From Cyanoderma ruficeps (taxonomy: Eukaryota > Chordata > Aves > Passeriformes > Timaliidae): a stretch of DNA of 64,000 nt. The DNA lies in contig VZDJ01007755.1 in the NCBI GenBank assembly GCA_008694505.1, positions 2,185,409-2,249,408 of the forward strand, in the 5' to 3' direction. The notes beneath the pieces are model-generated. The model was not told where the DNA came from, made no database searches, and saw only the letters and a program-made list of their open reading frames with translations. The translations under genes were made by a program, and so were the position numbers. Below, one piece after another: positions 1-24,199 of the stretch. The stretch's first letter is position 1. Each line of letters opens with the position of its first letter.

Positions 1-1159
1 AGGTTGTTGACCTCAGGAGAGGAGGAGAAGGTTACAGGGTCAAAGTCTTTTCCTCCTTGGAGCTTGCTGCTTGCTGGGAGAGGGTTGGCTGGAAAATAGA
101 TGTTTTAGAAAAAGGGTTGAGGGTCATGATTTCAATTCTGTTAGGGAACAGCTGGTTTGAGTTTCTTTCCACTTCTATCTTCCCTCCCTTCCTCACAAAT
201 CCATGGAGAGAGAAAAATTTGTTCAGAGGAAAGCAACACAAAAATAAAGGATTGCAGCATTTTCATCTTTAAAATAGATCGTATTTGTTATAGGGCTTCA
301 CATTAGGAGAAAGAAAAGGAAATTATTAAAATAATTTAAATCCATTATTGTTACAAGCATTGAATTGATATTGATCTAGAATGTCAGAGGTTTATTTGTT
401 TTCCTGCCAACAGTTAAAATGTTAATAGTAATGTTTTAATGGGGCTTTTTGTGGATAAACAACATGCATTGCAATTTTTAATTTAGTGATGGACAAAGCT
501 AATTTTTAATGTATTGTGTTAGTTTGCAGACAAGCTGCTGAAGAAAGATGGTTTGATTTGGGTATTTCTGTTCAGATTTTCTTCATCTTGGCATGCTGCT
601 TTCATGCACTAAGACCAAAGAGAGAGAAGGAAACTCACAACTCTCAAATGAATGGCAAACTAGGAACAGATTTTTCATCTGCACTCCTCTGAAACACTGG
701 CCTCAGGCTGTGTTGGTGTGTGGCTCAACAGCAATCAGAGGTCATAATTTCATTGGCGGTTAGCATCAGGTTTAATTTTTCTAATATGTTACATTTACCA
801 AAATGTCTGGTTTCAGTTACACTTATGCACTGACTGAATCAGCTTTGAGCAGCATGATGTTTTAAGGTACCTGAAAGGCTACAAGAACGTTTATGGAACA
901 CATATGCTAATTGCTTTTAACCACTTTCCTTTCTAAACACAAAAACGTGTTTTTGGAAAGCCATTTAACAGTAGTAGCTAATGACGGTGTGCATTTATTC
1001 TAAGAAACAAGCACAAGGAATAGGTAAAATAGTTGTTTTAACAAGACTGCCATCTACTGATTTCCACAATTAAAAATACCCCTGATGACTAGAGGGTTCG
1101 TAGATTTTTTTATAGCTTTGCAAAATCAAGAAAGTTATAAAATCTTTCTGTCACCTTAG
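1..1159 (+). other. EYA1: EYA1 intron upstream of first visible exon
   Basis: This is AT-rich non-coding sequence ending in the CACCTTAG acceptor. Short open frames at 57-272 and 32-241 overlap on opposite strands and look like chance. I see no repeat or RNA gene in it. Confidence 0.75.
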
Positions 1160-12013
<10,854 letters not shown>

Positions 12014-12884
12014 CAGCTTAGCAGCACTTTCAAACCTCAGAGCCTCCTTCTGCCCGTGGATGAGATGCCTGTGTCTTGTGTCAGCATTGGACTACAGAAC
12101 TTTGTGATTTCAACATGTTGACGTACAGCTGCAATTGGTCTTAACCCTTGCCCTTTCAGTAAACGGAGGAGCATGTCTTTTTCTTCAGAACAGCTGTTGG
12201 CTCCGGTACTGCGAGCCCAACGAAAACAAGCCATGCGAGTGTTTGAACAACTCATCGTTACCGTATTTGCTACCAAAAAGAAATAGAGAAAGAAAAATAA
12301 AACGGGAAAAAAAAAAAGGAAAAGAAAAGGAAATAAGAGGTTCATACCTGTGAAGAAAAGAAAAAGGACCTGCAAATGCTTTGTAGTTTTTAGCCTCTTT
12401 AATGTGACACACACCATTTCTTCAACACAGCAAACTTGATTGCACAATGAAGACTGAGATTTTACAAAATACCAGTGGAGTAATTTTCTTATAAAGAAGG
12501 TTTACGTTTTGGTTTCTCATACCCAGGGTACTCTGTACATCTTTACTTATTTATGAACAGACTATATTTTGACATCATATAACTGAGGATATGTATAATA
12601 GGATTAAAGGCTATTATAAGCCTTTGCCTTATGGTACAGCAACTACTTTTGGTTTTAGCACATTACAGAGTAGTTTAAAATATGTCTAATTTAAACTAAT
12701 AGGTACATCACTGAGACAATCATGTACAGGAAGAATTTTTTGTGTAAATTTGTAATAATGAATGATTCTTTTACATATTGTTAAGGTAAATGCTATTGAA
12801 AGATAGTAATGCCTTGTTGGTGAAGAGTGAGGCCACGTGTGCACAGACTTGTGCAGTGCCTTATCAATGTGTTGGATATAAATA

Positions 12885-12892
12885 TGTAGATA
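12885..12892 (+). promoter_or_regulatory. Pumilio response element-like site in EYA1 3' UTR
   Basis: TGTAGATA fits the Pumilio consensus TGTANATA. It is single and short, so it may be chance in AT-rich sequence. Confidence 0.3.
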
Positions 12893-13402
12893 ATGGATTT
12901 TTTTAGATAAATTTGTCAAGACCAAAAGCATGGATGTCAAGTGTCAATAGGAATTGGGTTTTGTTCTCAGCTGTTTCTCTGCCATTTTCTTGTCTCACCT
13001 ACTCTGATTATGAAAAGATTGATTTTGTGTGTGTCCCCCCCCCCCGGTCAAAGCAAATACAGATAAAACCCAAGTGAAGAGGAGGCCTTTATTGTCTTTT
13101 TGTTTCCTCTTTTAAAGTTAACATATTAACCCTTTTTTAGAGTATTAAAAAAATTAATTAGGAGAGTCATTCCATCAAGAGATAGAGAAAAAAACACAAA
13201 TATATTTTAAGATGTAACTTAAACTGGAACCTTGGTACTGAATAGTTTTTGTCTCATCCAAAAATGAAGGAAACTATCATCACTAATATTTTTAGAAATT
13301 AGAAGTGAGAATATTTTGGAGAAATTAAACAAGAATGCTCATATACATTTAAGATTTTTTAATCCTCTTCCGCCAGGAGTCAGATTTTCCTAAGATATAA
13401 CA

Positions 13403-13420
13403 TCCATTGCCGGCAATGGA
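13403..13420. repeat. 18-bp perfect palindrome in EYA1 3' UTR
   Basis: The sequence TCCATTGCCGGCAATGGA equals its own reverse complement. It has no loop, so it would favour DNA-level dimer binding or RNA dimerisation rather than a normal hairpin. Confidence 0.85.
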
Positions 13421-13551
13421 AATGCTGAAATGGTTATCACCAAGGAGTTAAAATTTGCCTTTGTCTGTACTAACTTAAAGGACAAACCTAGACTGTGTCT
13501 CTCTGTGACTTGTGACTTTTCTGATCTTGAAGGCTGTGAGCTACTTGGTTA

Positions 13552-13557
13552 AATAAA
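13552..13557 (+). terminator. AATAAA, possible proximal polyadenylation signal
   Basis: A canonical hexamer is followed by T/G-bearing sequence (TTAGTCTGGCATCTTGGCTTG). It could give a 3' UTR of about 1.56 kb. No transcript evidence is available. Confidence 0.35.
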
Positions 13558-14143
13558 CTGTTAGTCTGGCATCTTGGCTTGAATTGTACCAATTCCCTTT
13601 GCCCAGTTATCTTATTAAAGAGAAGCCTCACCTTTGCTGGTTAATTTTCTGGTTTTTCTTCTTTCATTTTTTTAAAAAAACACCAGCCTCAAAACAGCTA
13701 CCTGCAAAGCTACAAAGCACCAATGTAGCTAAAAATCAACACCCTTCTCTATTGGAGGAATCACAATGCTGCTAGAGTAAAATATTTGTGGCTTGCTTTG
13801 GTACCAACAGAGGGGTTTTTATCTTACCAAGACTTGCACATGTGCTTTACTTGACCCAGTATGAGTGCTGCAACTAATGCAGTACTCACATACGTACATA
13901 AAGCACATTGTGGATAGTTTTTAGAATTGAGATTATAATTAGCCTTTTTTTCCTCAAGCAAAGTAGACAGTGATGGGGGGGATTGGTTGTCTTTTTTTTT
14001 TTTTTTTCCTTTGGCTCTTTTCAATTTTTAGTCACTCGCGGACTGAAAATAATAACAAAGTTTATCTGGGCCTTATTGTACAAAAAGTGTGTTGTGTCCA
14101 CAATTGTGTACAGAATTTTTCTTCATTCATTTTGTTTTAAATT

Positions 14144-14149
14144 AATAAA
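14144..14149 (+). terminator. AATAAA polyadenylation signal, likely main EYA1 site
   Basis: A canonical hexamer lies in a TTTTAAATTAATAAAATTG context. It is followed within 40 bases by T/G-rich sequence (TTGATTTGTG, then TTGTCTTGTATG) typical of downstream elements. Confidence 0.55.
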
Positions 14150-14168
14150 ATTGATTTGTGAACATATT

Positions 14169-17100
14169 AAACAATTGTCTTGTATGCAAGTCTGTGATAT
14201 CTCTGCCCTCTGGGCTGGGAATGAGGAGACATCTCTCATCTCTTTGCTGTCCCAAGACACAGAAGTTGTTCACTTTCTGGTGCCCAGCTGAGGTGTTTAA
14301 TACTTGCATCTGGTTTACAGAAGGCTCAGTTCAATGAGCAGCAGTTGTTTTGCTTAGCAGCAGCAGCTAAAGGTCAGTGCAGAATAAGGCCATGGTGTCC
14401 TGGAAAAGTGTCTCTTAGTGATTCACACCAAATGCCTGAACTTCATGGTAGCTCTGCGTCCAGAGCAATCCATGTGCTGGATGGATGAGTCTACCATTCA
14501 GACATCTCACTCAGTGCTACAAGTCCCATCCTCTGAGGTTTTACAGGCCTGAACATCTGGGAGTTCTGGACTGGCATTTAACTTTTCCAAGCACGGAGCA
14601 GAGCTGCCCTTTAAATTGGGAAGAGTGGCAGTGACCACCATTTTGTAGCAGACACTTAGTGGTACACACATGGTCTGGTGAAGATCCCTCTTTGCTCCTC
14701 TGCCCATTAGTGAGAGCCTTGATTGCCAGCTGGTTATTCCTTATGCTCACTTTATGGCCTAGTGAGACCTAACAAATGGAAGAAAACCAAGACCAGTCAA
14801 GGACTTGCTCTACATACTTGGCACCACCGTGGAAGTTTCATGCTCAGAGGTGAATTGTCTGTTTTCAGCACACCATCAATGATGCTGGAAATTAGGCTGA
14901 TGAAATAAGCACTGAAATGCCCCCTGAAGTCAATGTCTTTCTTTCTGAGCAACTAAATATTCAGAAAAAAAAATTTTTAAGGAGCATCATATGGAAACCC
15001 GTCTTAAATCACAATATTGTAAGAAAGCAAGTAGTGCTGTAGAGTGAAGATCATGTAGGCAGCTCACGGACTTGGGGTCCGCTTTTTGAAAGCTGTCAGT
15101 CCTGCTTAAAGTTACCATTTCGTAGATGCTCACTGATAAAAATGTTCAGCTGTAATGGTTTTCATTCTCAGAATAACACACATGTAACTTTGAGGTAGTG
15201 CTGAGAAAGTGAAATTAAAAATAGTAATTATTATTATTTATGTCTTTCATGACTGGAATGCATGCTCAGTGAGTGGTACCTTTGTCTCAAAAATGCTTGC
15301 AATGCAAGCCAGTAAAATATTGTTAGAAATTTTTTTTTGCCTTTTCCTTCAGTTTTCTGCTTCTCTCAGTGTTGAATTCTGTCCTGCGACATGAGCAGAG
15401 GATTAATATCAGGAGACACGTTTCTTTGTGTCATATGCCAAGGGAAAGGCGCAGGCCTCTCCCAGTCTTCCTGTTCTTTGTCAATGGCAGGGCTGTACAG
15501 CTGTCACTTTTGCCATTCTCTTTTAGCCAGGGACTGGCTCTACCAAAACTGTCCAGCTGTCTTGTGCAGGCAAAGGGCTAGAAGATAATTGGAAAATCCA
15601 GGGGAAAACTGTCATCTCCCAGGCTGGGAAAAAAACATAGAGAAGATGTGCAAGGGTTACAAGGCTGCAACTGCGAAGAGGGTCTGCCAGTAATCGGGAA
15701 GGGAAGGGTCACTGAGTGGAGCACTTAGTACTCCTAGATGGGCCCCCAGCAGCTGCTCAGGATCATGCCCAGGAATTTGATGGGACAAGGGACCAGTGAG
15801 AGGTCCCACAGTCTCTTGGCTACCCTATCCCACCACCTTCATGGTGTGGATGGCAGGTTTGCCACAGCATGGTGGACAAGGGCACAGTCTGGGCCTCAGG
15901 GGAGGATGGTGTAAATCAAGGAGGGGCTGGTTGCCTTCCCTCTTCTGGCTCCTCCTAAAACCTATCCCCGTTACCTCTGTACACCTGGCATGCACTTTCA
16001 TGTTCCAGAAGGGACACAGCAAAGGTGGAAATCTCTGGAATACGTCCTGAATTCCTTCCACAGCCTATTAATTGTGTGAACTTCTCTGTACTATATATGT
16101 GCATATATACACACACATACATACATACACATATGTACATATAGATATAGATATAGATACACAAATATAGGTAGACATATTTGTTGCCAAGCTTTGTTAT
16201 GACAGCAAAATTAAAATGGTGTATCGTTGACCTGTTGCCTAAGTGAGTTTATGCAAATGGTTTGCACTAGAAAATGCCACTTTCATTCTCCAGCACAGCT
16301 ATGAAAGATAAATAAAGTTCTTACTTTCGACTACTCAAATCATCCATCTTTGTAGCTGTCAGCATTTCAGTTTGTGTGAGTATAAATAAACTTTCACCAG
16401 TTCTGATACAGCAGGGAATTTTTTTTTGGTTTTTTTTAACTAGTATTCTATATTGCCACTTCTGGTTTTTAAGTGGCTATTTGTTCCTGCTAATGGTAAC
16501 AGAAGCAGAAGAAAAGCAAAAAATTTTTGAATCTATCTAAAGCTAAATGCAGATATTCCAGTTCTCATGGAAGCCACATGACATTGCCACCTAACATGGA
16601 AGTCAGACATAGGTATAAGTATGTTATTAGTGATCTACCCTTCCCATAGCTTCACCAGCACTGGCGGTGTTTTGGCTGGGAATAGATATTTGTGGCTTGG
16701 GTTTTGTTTCTCACCCTCACTTAGACCTGTTTTGCATGGATTGCTCTCTACTGCTTCCTGAAGGGCTAGTCTTTGACACCATGCTATTTCCAGTCTTATG
16801 CACAGGTGCATTGTTTTCTAAAGTGGGAGTTGAATAATTTGCAAAGGAGGCCCCAGTCTGCTTCATTTTATTCATTGCCAAGTCATGTCAAATTTGACAT
16901 GGAAGTGAAGTGAGATCTAGATATCAGATTAGGTTTGATAGCTGAGACTGCAGTGATAGACAGAGAGGTAAAGAGAAGGTAAAAAGTAGAAATAAAAAGA
17001 CAAAACATAAATTGATTTGAAAAATGTAGGATAATAAATCCAGGAGAAAATAGTGCAAAGCAAGAAATGAGGAAGAGTGCTGAGTTGTCTAGAATGGAGA

Positions 17101-17845
17101 AAATTATGTTTAGGAAGGCAAATTAATTTCTTGGCTCTGCCACAGAATAACCCAGAAGTTGTTAGGAATCAGGCTCAGCAAAGCTAAATGTCACTATGGC
17201 TGGCCATCTGCAGGACAACCAGGCTTTCAGCTGGTCATGCTCTCCATGGAGAGAACTGAGAGCCTCAGTGAGGAGCTGCTGAAGCCAGCTACTGGCACCA
17301 GAGCTATGCACAAAATCCTACCCTTACCAGGAGCTTGGACACGACATCTTGCCCCCTAACTGGTGGCTGGAATCCTTTCCTGTGCAGGACAGGAGGCTGC
17401 CCATGCTGAGGAACGTGGCAGGAGCTGTCCGTGTCCTGTGCAGCACCCACTGTTCCCCTAGGCAGAAGGTTAGTGATCAGTGACCACTTGCACAGGATAG
17501 AGGTGACTTTAAACCAAGGCTGTTTTCAACCCTCCCCAGACCTTTGTGGGAGGCTGCCTGCTTGCTGTTAATGCTCTTGGAGAGCTGGGGGAGTTCTGTG
17601 GGAGCGGAAGAAAAGAGAAGTGCAAATGTGCAGGCTCTCAGTGAAGCACACAAGGATGATGTTTGCAGAGCAAAACCACTTTTTGCCTTTCTGTAGCTGC
17701 TTAATGCATGTACAGAAAGTCCTGGGAACTGGCACAGAAATCAGGGCTCCTGTCTCTGAGGCATGTGCTCACACCACCGAATCCAGTGATGCCCTTAGCT
17801 CTCTTCGGAAAAATCCACTGGGTGGACTGAATACCTGTTTTCCTT
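14169..17845. other. intergenic sequence 3' of EYA1
   Basis: No gene is recognised. The stretch includes moderately GC-rich parts at about 15.6-16.0 kb and 17.2-17.6 kb and a TA/CA/GATA-type microsatellite at about 16091-16170. Open frames are under 90 codons and lack family features. Confidence 0.7.
16091..16170. repeat. compound TA/CA/CATA/GATATA microsatellite
   Basis: Successive tracts of TATA, CACA, (CATA)n and (TAGATA)n are visible, ending in TAGATACAC. Confidence 0.85.
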
Positions 17846-17850
17846 CCTCT

Positions 17851-18442
17851 TGTGGTTTCAGTCCAGCAGGTCACTAAGCCCCATGCAGCCACTCACTCAC
17901 TCCCTTCACATTGGATGGGGCAGAGAATTGGAAAAGTGAAAGTGAGGAAACTCATTGGTTGAGATGAAGACAGTTTAATAGGTAAAGCTGTGCACACATC
18001 CAAAGCAGAACAAGGACTTAATTCACAGTTTCATGAACAACTTCAGGCAGATATTCAACCTTGCTGAGGAAAGAAGGGCTCCATCACACATTATGGTGAC
18101 TTGAGAAAACACCATCACTCCAAATATCCCCCCTCTTCCTTCTTCATTCCCATCTTTATATGCTGACCATGATGCCATGTGATATGAAATATCCCTTTGG
18201 TCAGTTGGGGTCAGCTGTCCCAGCCGTGTCCCCTCCCAACCCCTTGGCACCCCCAGCTGCTCGCTGGTGGAGTGTGGTGGAGTGAGGCACAGAAAAAGCC
18301 TTGATTCTGTGCAAGCGCTGCTTAGCAGTAACTAAAACATCCCTGAATTGCCAACACTGTTTTCAGCCTAAATCCAAAACACAGTCTCATACAAGCTGCT
18401 GTGAAGAAAATTAACTCTATCCCAGCCAAAACCAGCAAAACA
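17851..18442 (-). mobile_element. solo LTR of an avian endogenous retrovirus, antisense, intact TSD
   Basis: The 592-base unit has TG...CA ends and is flanked by the exact 5-bp direct repeat CCTCT at 17846-17850 and 18443-18447. Read on the - strand, it starts TGTTTTGCTGGTTTTGGC, has a TATAAA at 18160-18155 and an ATTAAA at 17979-17974, and ends CCACA. I recognise the text as a common avian LTR, but I do not assign a subfamily name. No gag, pol or env sequence lies beside it, so it is a solo LTR left by recombination. A 5-bp duplication fits ERVL or some class I elements. Confidence 0.87.
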
Positions 18443-18447
18443 CCTCT

Positions 18448-21400
18448 CCAGAGTAAACAAGTGCAGTTCTCAGTACCAAGACAAGCAACTGAATAGAAAC
18501 AAAACCATTACATTCCCCTTTACCTCAAGAAATGCTATAATTCCAGAAGGGGTTATTAACTTTGCATTAAATTCATGTTCCAGCTCCTAAATCTATCTGT
18601 GCAGTCATTATTTATATGTGACTCACTTAAAATTCAGTAGAGCATCTGTGTCATAGATATCAGAGGTCTACTTACATGCCATTTGGTATTTGTCACTAAT
18701 CTGGGGTCACAGGGGGTCAGCCCAGTAATATTTTCACTACACAGCAGGTAAATCCTCTCAGACTGTTCCTGATACCTTCTTATAAAATGAGAGTTTGAAA
18801 TTAAATTTAAACTATACAGATTTATACCGAGTAAGAACTTTCCTGGAACCCTTTTGTTTTAAGACAGAAAGTTTTTAAAGAGGAGTTGGAACAAAAAAAC
18901 AACCCTAAACTATATACTTGGTTCTCTAGAAGACAAGGAAAACTCAGCAAAGTAAAATTAGGAAGGTTGCAGTATCCCTTTTAAATGAGAGTTATGGGGG
19001 GGAATGTCAGTTCTTGTGAATATTAACATTCTTTTTGATATTTCTATAGTCCAGCTGAAATCTACCATTCTGTAATCTTTTTGTCTAGAATTTCACAAAT
19101 ATCTCTCTTATGCCACCTGATTCCTCTCTGCATTGCTCCAGTAGCTGTGTGAACCAGCAGATCTGAAGATTCTGTTTATTGTCTTTGGGCATTTCCCTGC
19201 AGAAGAACCCAACCATGGGTGTGGTGAGAAGGTAACAGAGCCAATGTTAGTACCTCTTGGGAATGAAGGTGCCCTTGTTACTTTTGGCTGTTATTGCTTT
19301 AACGCAGGCAATGGGTGTGTGTTAAATGACAGTTGAGAAATTCAGTTTCTGAACAATATTTTTGCGATTTTCTTTCTTACAGATAAGCAGAATTGGAATT
19401 CCTTGAAGTCAAAGACCACATTTCCATCAAAACCTGAACAGAAACTGTCTATTAAAAATTCTAGATGTTGGGTTACACATTGGTTTCAATTAAAGTTATG
19501 GGCAATGGTGCAGATCTGTAACTGTAGTAGACCCCTAAGGCTTACTGGCCTTTTTGCTTAATAGTTGCTCTTTTTTTTTCCACTAGGAATAGGAGCAAGA
19601 CAAACCTGATGAGTGCTATGGCAGTCTGAAGCCAGAGCTTTGACTGGAGACTTTTATTTAGTTCTTGAATCATGTTTTGCTTAGAAATGTGGTTTGGTGT
19701 TTATCCTCCTTCCTGCTGAGCAGTCCAAGTCCTGAGCTGGGACACTGGGTGATGAGAGAAGATACTGATCTCATGCTTCTGTTTTTTTCCTTTCTGTTCT
19801 TTTTTTTTAAAAAAAACATATTTTCTCCCACATTTGTCTGTGAAGAACTGACTTTTATGACCTTCTTCTTGCCATTTTAACTTCATCCTTATCCATGCAA
19901 TGTCCTCCTCCATATTCCACGATACTCCAATGTTTTAAACATTGACATCTCAGACAGAAACTATTTAACACTTTCATAATAGTATGTAATGTATTTCCTT
20001 CTCTTCTGAGATGGAGAATACTGCACCTGAAATGTGGAGAAAAAGTTACAGTTTGGATACTAATATTTTCCACAGCCTTCTAATTACTCTTTCATCTGTA
20101 CCAAATATAGATTGATGTCCAAACCTTTTGTAGATCTCTGGCAGGATTTTGAATGGTTATGTTGTCTCTGGTCAGGTTTCTAAAACCATTCTAGTAATTT
20201 TGAAAACATGCTGGCAAAAGGAGTCTGTTCCACACGGCACTTGGTTTAGTTCTTAGACAGTGGCTTTCTGGTGAATATTTGTGGTATCGTTCTAAAGTGT
20301 GGAAGTACATGGGATTTCTAAACCCTCAGTTTCCTGGTGGGAATAATTCTGGACAGATGGTTTTGCTATCCAGATGACAAACTAATTGCCAGCAATTTTG
20401 TAGAAGTAAAAATCTTATTTGAAATTATGACCTAATTGTTATGTAAAAGAAGAATAGACCATTGTAAATGCTTCATTGTGTAACATGAATCTGAATATGA
20501 GCTAAGAATACTGCCTTCAAATCAGTCTGTTAATTACACTTCCTTAGACTTGTGAGTTGACATTCTGTTCATTCAGAAGCCGAAAGTATAGGGAGATTTT
20601 GGCTCTCATAAATGGAAAAAATAATTTAATCCACTCCTTTCTAAATGGAAATGGAAAGTAGACCCCCTTCAAACATACTTTGAATCAAAATGAGGGACAG
20701 CTGCAGTCTAAGGTTAAATCCCATTATTTCCACAATTCAGTAGAGAGATTGAGATTTGGGTTTTGGTCTTGAGGTTTACTAATACACCTAAATTACCAAA
20801 TGAAATCATTTTTAATCTGCAAGAGGGTAGCAAAGAGAGAAAAGCTAAGTAAGATGCAGTATTTTTGTGGCAGAATTGGCACATGAACATGCTGAAACGT
20901 AACAAACATTCCCTAGAGAAACACCTGTGTGTTTCATTCCCTGCCACTTGGATTTCACTTCTAGCATCAGTTGTGGTCAGTATCAGTGTGGATATTAGGA
21001 GTTCCCAAATGGACCCAGGGCCACCATGTGTCCCACCTACCCATCATTAGATACTCTGTTTTGATTCCATGTTTATGCAGAGGTTCGTATTTTAGACACC
21101 CATCCCTTTCTTTTCTGTTATATCAGTCAGGTGACATCATGAATGGAGCACCAGAGCAGCAGCAGATGGTTCTGTGCCCATTTTACTCATTAAGAGCCTC
21201 AACACCAGGTATGCAGAGCCTGGTCTGCCACAGCTGGGCTCAAGCTGTTCCATATACAGCCCTACTTCATGTATCTGCAGAGTCCATTCCTCAGCTCCAT
21301 TGACCATGGTCTTTTGGTATGATGTAATAGTAATTCCCTGTGTTCACAGTTGTTGTAGTAATGCTGCAAGAACATGAAATGGCAGAGCTGTGCCTTGTTG

Positions 21401-24199
21401 TCATGGCATATTATCTCTTTTATACAGGTTGGATTCCTATTAATTAAATTTGAATAAAGTCGACGAGTCACATGTCAGGTCCTCATGTCTCATTCATTTT
21501 ATATCTTCACTTGAAGGAGAATTTTCCATTTTGTCTTCATGTTCACTGATTCCCAAAAGCAGCCTGGGTAACATAAACAGAATATCATGTATTTATGTCT
21601 ATGGATGGAAGAAAGGTTTTGTTTCAAACTTATTACAATACTTTTTAACAGCATGCAAAACTTAAGCCTGTCTACAGATAACAATGCGAGGAAGAAACAA
21701 CTGGATTGAGTTTATAAATAAAATTAATCATCAATTCTCCAAAACATAGATTAAGTGTGATGTTAGTGAAATAGCCTATTGAAAAAATAAACTATGGAGC
21801 CGCAGCAGTCAGACTCTTACCAACTCTGATATCCTTATATATTCTTATAAATCTACAGTGGTTTGTAGTTTTCTTTGCATTTCAAAGAGGAAGGCAAACA
21901 AAGTGAAAGACACTGCTATGATTTCAAATTACATAGCCAAAAGTTGAATATGTGCAACCATGTTACTTTATTTATCCACCAGCACTGAGGTTCAGTTCTG
22001 CCAGAACTCCCCAAATATTCAGGTCCATAACACAGACAGTAAATCTAAAAGAACCACATTTTAGTAATGCCAATCAAGACAGCTGCAAAACACCAAAGAC
22101 CCCAAAAAACCAAATAGGATAATGGTAAAAACCTCTGCCCAGAAACCTAACTTGTGGTGTCTGCTACTTTTCCATAGCATTTAAGCTTGCCAGATGCTGT
22201 CTGCATCAGCCTGCAAGCATTCTACTATTTCTTCATGAAAGAATACTTGAGGATGCATGGTGTATAACAACCATTCTGGATCTTTAAAAATAAAAGACTA
22301 GGCTAGTCTAGGCTAAAAAGCAGGTTGAATAACCTAACTGATGGAAAAACATCAATCGTTGCTTGTCTCTCAGAAACTAGAAGACAGGCAGCAGTCTGGG
22401 GGAAAGGATCAGCCAGACTAGGAGATGTTTTTTGGCTTAGAGAGCACATTGCATGCCATGCCAGCATCTGTGGTTCATTTCAGAGTGCATGTTAGCTGAA
22501 ATATCTTGTCATAATTTGGCTGGGGTTTAACCAATCCGCCAGAAAGGAGAGCAAGCAGTGCCCCATGGCAGGAGCAGCCAAGCTTATCAAATGACAGCAC
22601 AGCCATGTATGACCCTCCTCTTAACTGGGGATCTTCACTTACACCTCTGCTGCTCTTGCAGGGGCAGCTGAGCCCATGCAGCACCAGAACTAAAATACTG
22701 TGCAGAGTTGTACAGCATGTGCATCCCCTGGATGCTGCCTAGGAAAGTACAGTATGAATATAGCCAGAGGGAAAAAGCCCTTGTCCTTATCAACTCTTGT
22801 CCTCCAATGCACCCCATGGAAATACATTTTCCAGTTTGAGCTGGTATCCTGTGAGTCAACAGCAGTGTATTGGAAGGAGAGCAAGTGCAGCTCCAGTGTC
22901 CAGGAGAGCCAGATTGTATCCTCTGCTTTCCTCATGTCATGCCAGGTACTTATTGACTGTATCTGATGTCTCTCACCTCTTAGTAAGGAAAACATGCAGA
23001 CCAGTGTTGGGACAATGGGAAGATTACACATGTGAGGTACTGTGCATTTCTCCAACATACAAAAAAGGTCAAATGGTTTTGGTGATGTCCATACTCTATT
23101 GTATGTACATTTTCATTTAAGTTTGTAGTATTATTTCTATTTCAATTGTTTATTTTCTTTACTCACCACAGATCCCAGTGGGTCAAAGAGACTTCTTGAT
23201 GTTTTACAGTCCAACTTCTGCTGAATTTCTGTGTCCCTTTAGAGCGTACCCTCTGTGGCCCAACTCTGGCTTCCCAAGTGATGGGTAGGGTGCGATAAGA
23301 GCTGGGAAAATGGTCATCCTTGGTGACAACACAATACAAAAATATATGAAGATGACATTTTCTATTCTCCCAGTCCTGGGAGGCTGGTGGCTCTTTAGGG
23401 CTCCTCAGGGGAGAAACCTTATTTCTTGATGAATTTCGTAACATGTCTGGAGGAGAAAGCTTCCTACAAGAAAAGCTCCTAAATCCACTTCTGCTCCTGA
23501 CCATGGCTGCCATGTTGGCTGCTGTCAAGGTGTGTTACAGAGAATTACAGTCCAGCAGCCTTTCACATTTGAACTGGAATTGAATCCTAGCGCTATTGTG
23601 CCAGCTGAATGGTAAAGCTGTTGTGAAAGGTTTACTTTTGTCTGAAGGGAATGATCTGAGTGTGGGGGAGGGAGGAAGAAATAGTTTTACAGAAAAAGCT
23701 GCTTCAAATCCAGTATTATTAGACCTGTTCTAATGCCACTTTTCTCTCTCACTTATTAAATGGAATTCTCAGCTCTTCATAAACCTCTTTTTCTTCCTCC
23801 TTTTTTTAAGCCTGATAGGCTACCCAGTAATCGAGATGTCTGGACAATGATCGTGGGAGTTTATTTTGTTTTTCTCAGTGTCTGTTTTTTTTAAAATCTG
23901 TGAGGATAAATGAAAGGAAGTCTTGACAATATGAGCATTTGATTTAACAGCTGTTAAAAAGAGTATGTGAGCACTTTCCTGTGACATTTATTCTAAAGTA
24001 TGGTATCTAGCAGGTCGGCTACTTCTAAAGTTGTAAATGATTCTTAGTGATGCATCTGAGTAAAAATTAGTGCTTGGCAGGTTCTCCAGAAAAAAAAAAT
24101 AATAGGAATTCATCCATTGAAGAAATGTGAGCTTTTAAAGACCTGTCAGGCACTAACAGGGACTTCCATGAACAAAAAGGTTATCCCTTGTACCAGCTG
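18448..24199. other. intergenic sequence, no gene recognised
   Basis: This is AT-rich unique-looking sequence. All open frames are below about 125 codons and lack recognisable domains. The overlapping frames at 22690-23120 run on opposite strands and look like chance. No CR1 tail or LTR end is evident. Confidence 0.65.

Larger units (their letters stand above)
12014..14168 (+). other. EYA1: EYA1 3' UTR (end approximate)
   Basis: The stretch after the stop is AT-rich with no further splice-linked coding. It is taken to run to about 20 bases past the AATAAA at 14144. It contains a CpG-bearing tract at about 12203-12268, a Pumilio-type site at 12885, a run of 11 C at 13035-13045 and an 18-bp palindrome at 13403-13420. 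The total length is plausible for a vertebrate EYA1 transcript. Earlier AATAAA motifs at 12296-12301 and 13552-13557 could give shorter forms. The 3' boundary is inferred without transcript data. Confidence 0.6.

Noticed and set aside
12296..12301. AATAAA as the main EYA1 poly-A signal
   Set aside because: It is only 283 bases after the stop and is embedded in an A-rich run with no T/G-rich downstream element.
12037..12447. 136-codon - strand frame over the EYA1 3' UTR
   Set aside because: It is phenylalanine- and leucine-rich because of the A-rich UTR on the other strand; it is a shadow of low-complexity sequence.
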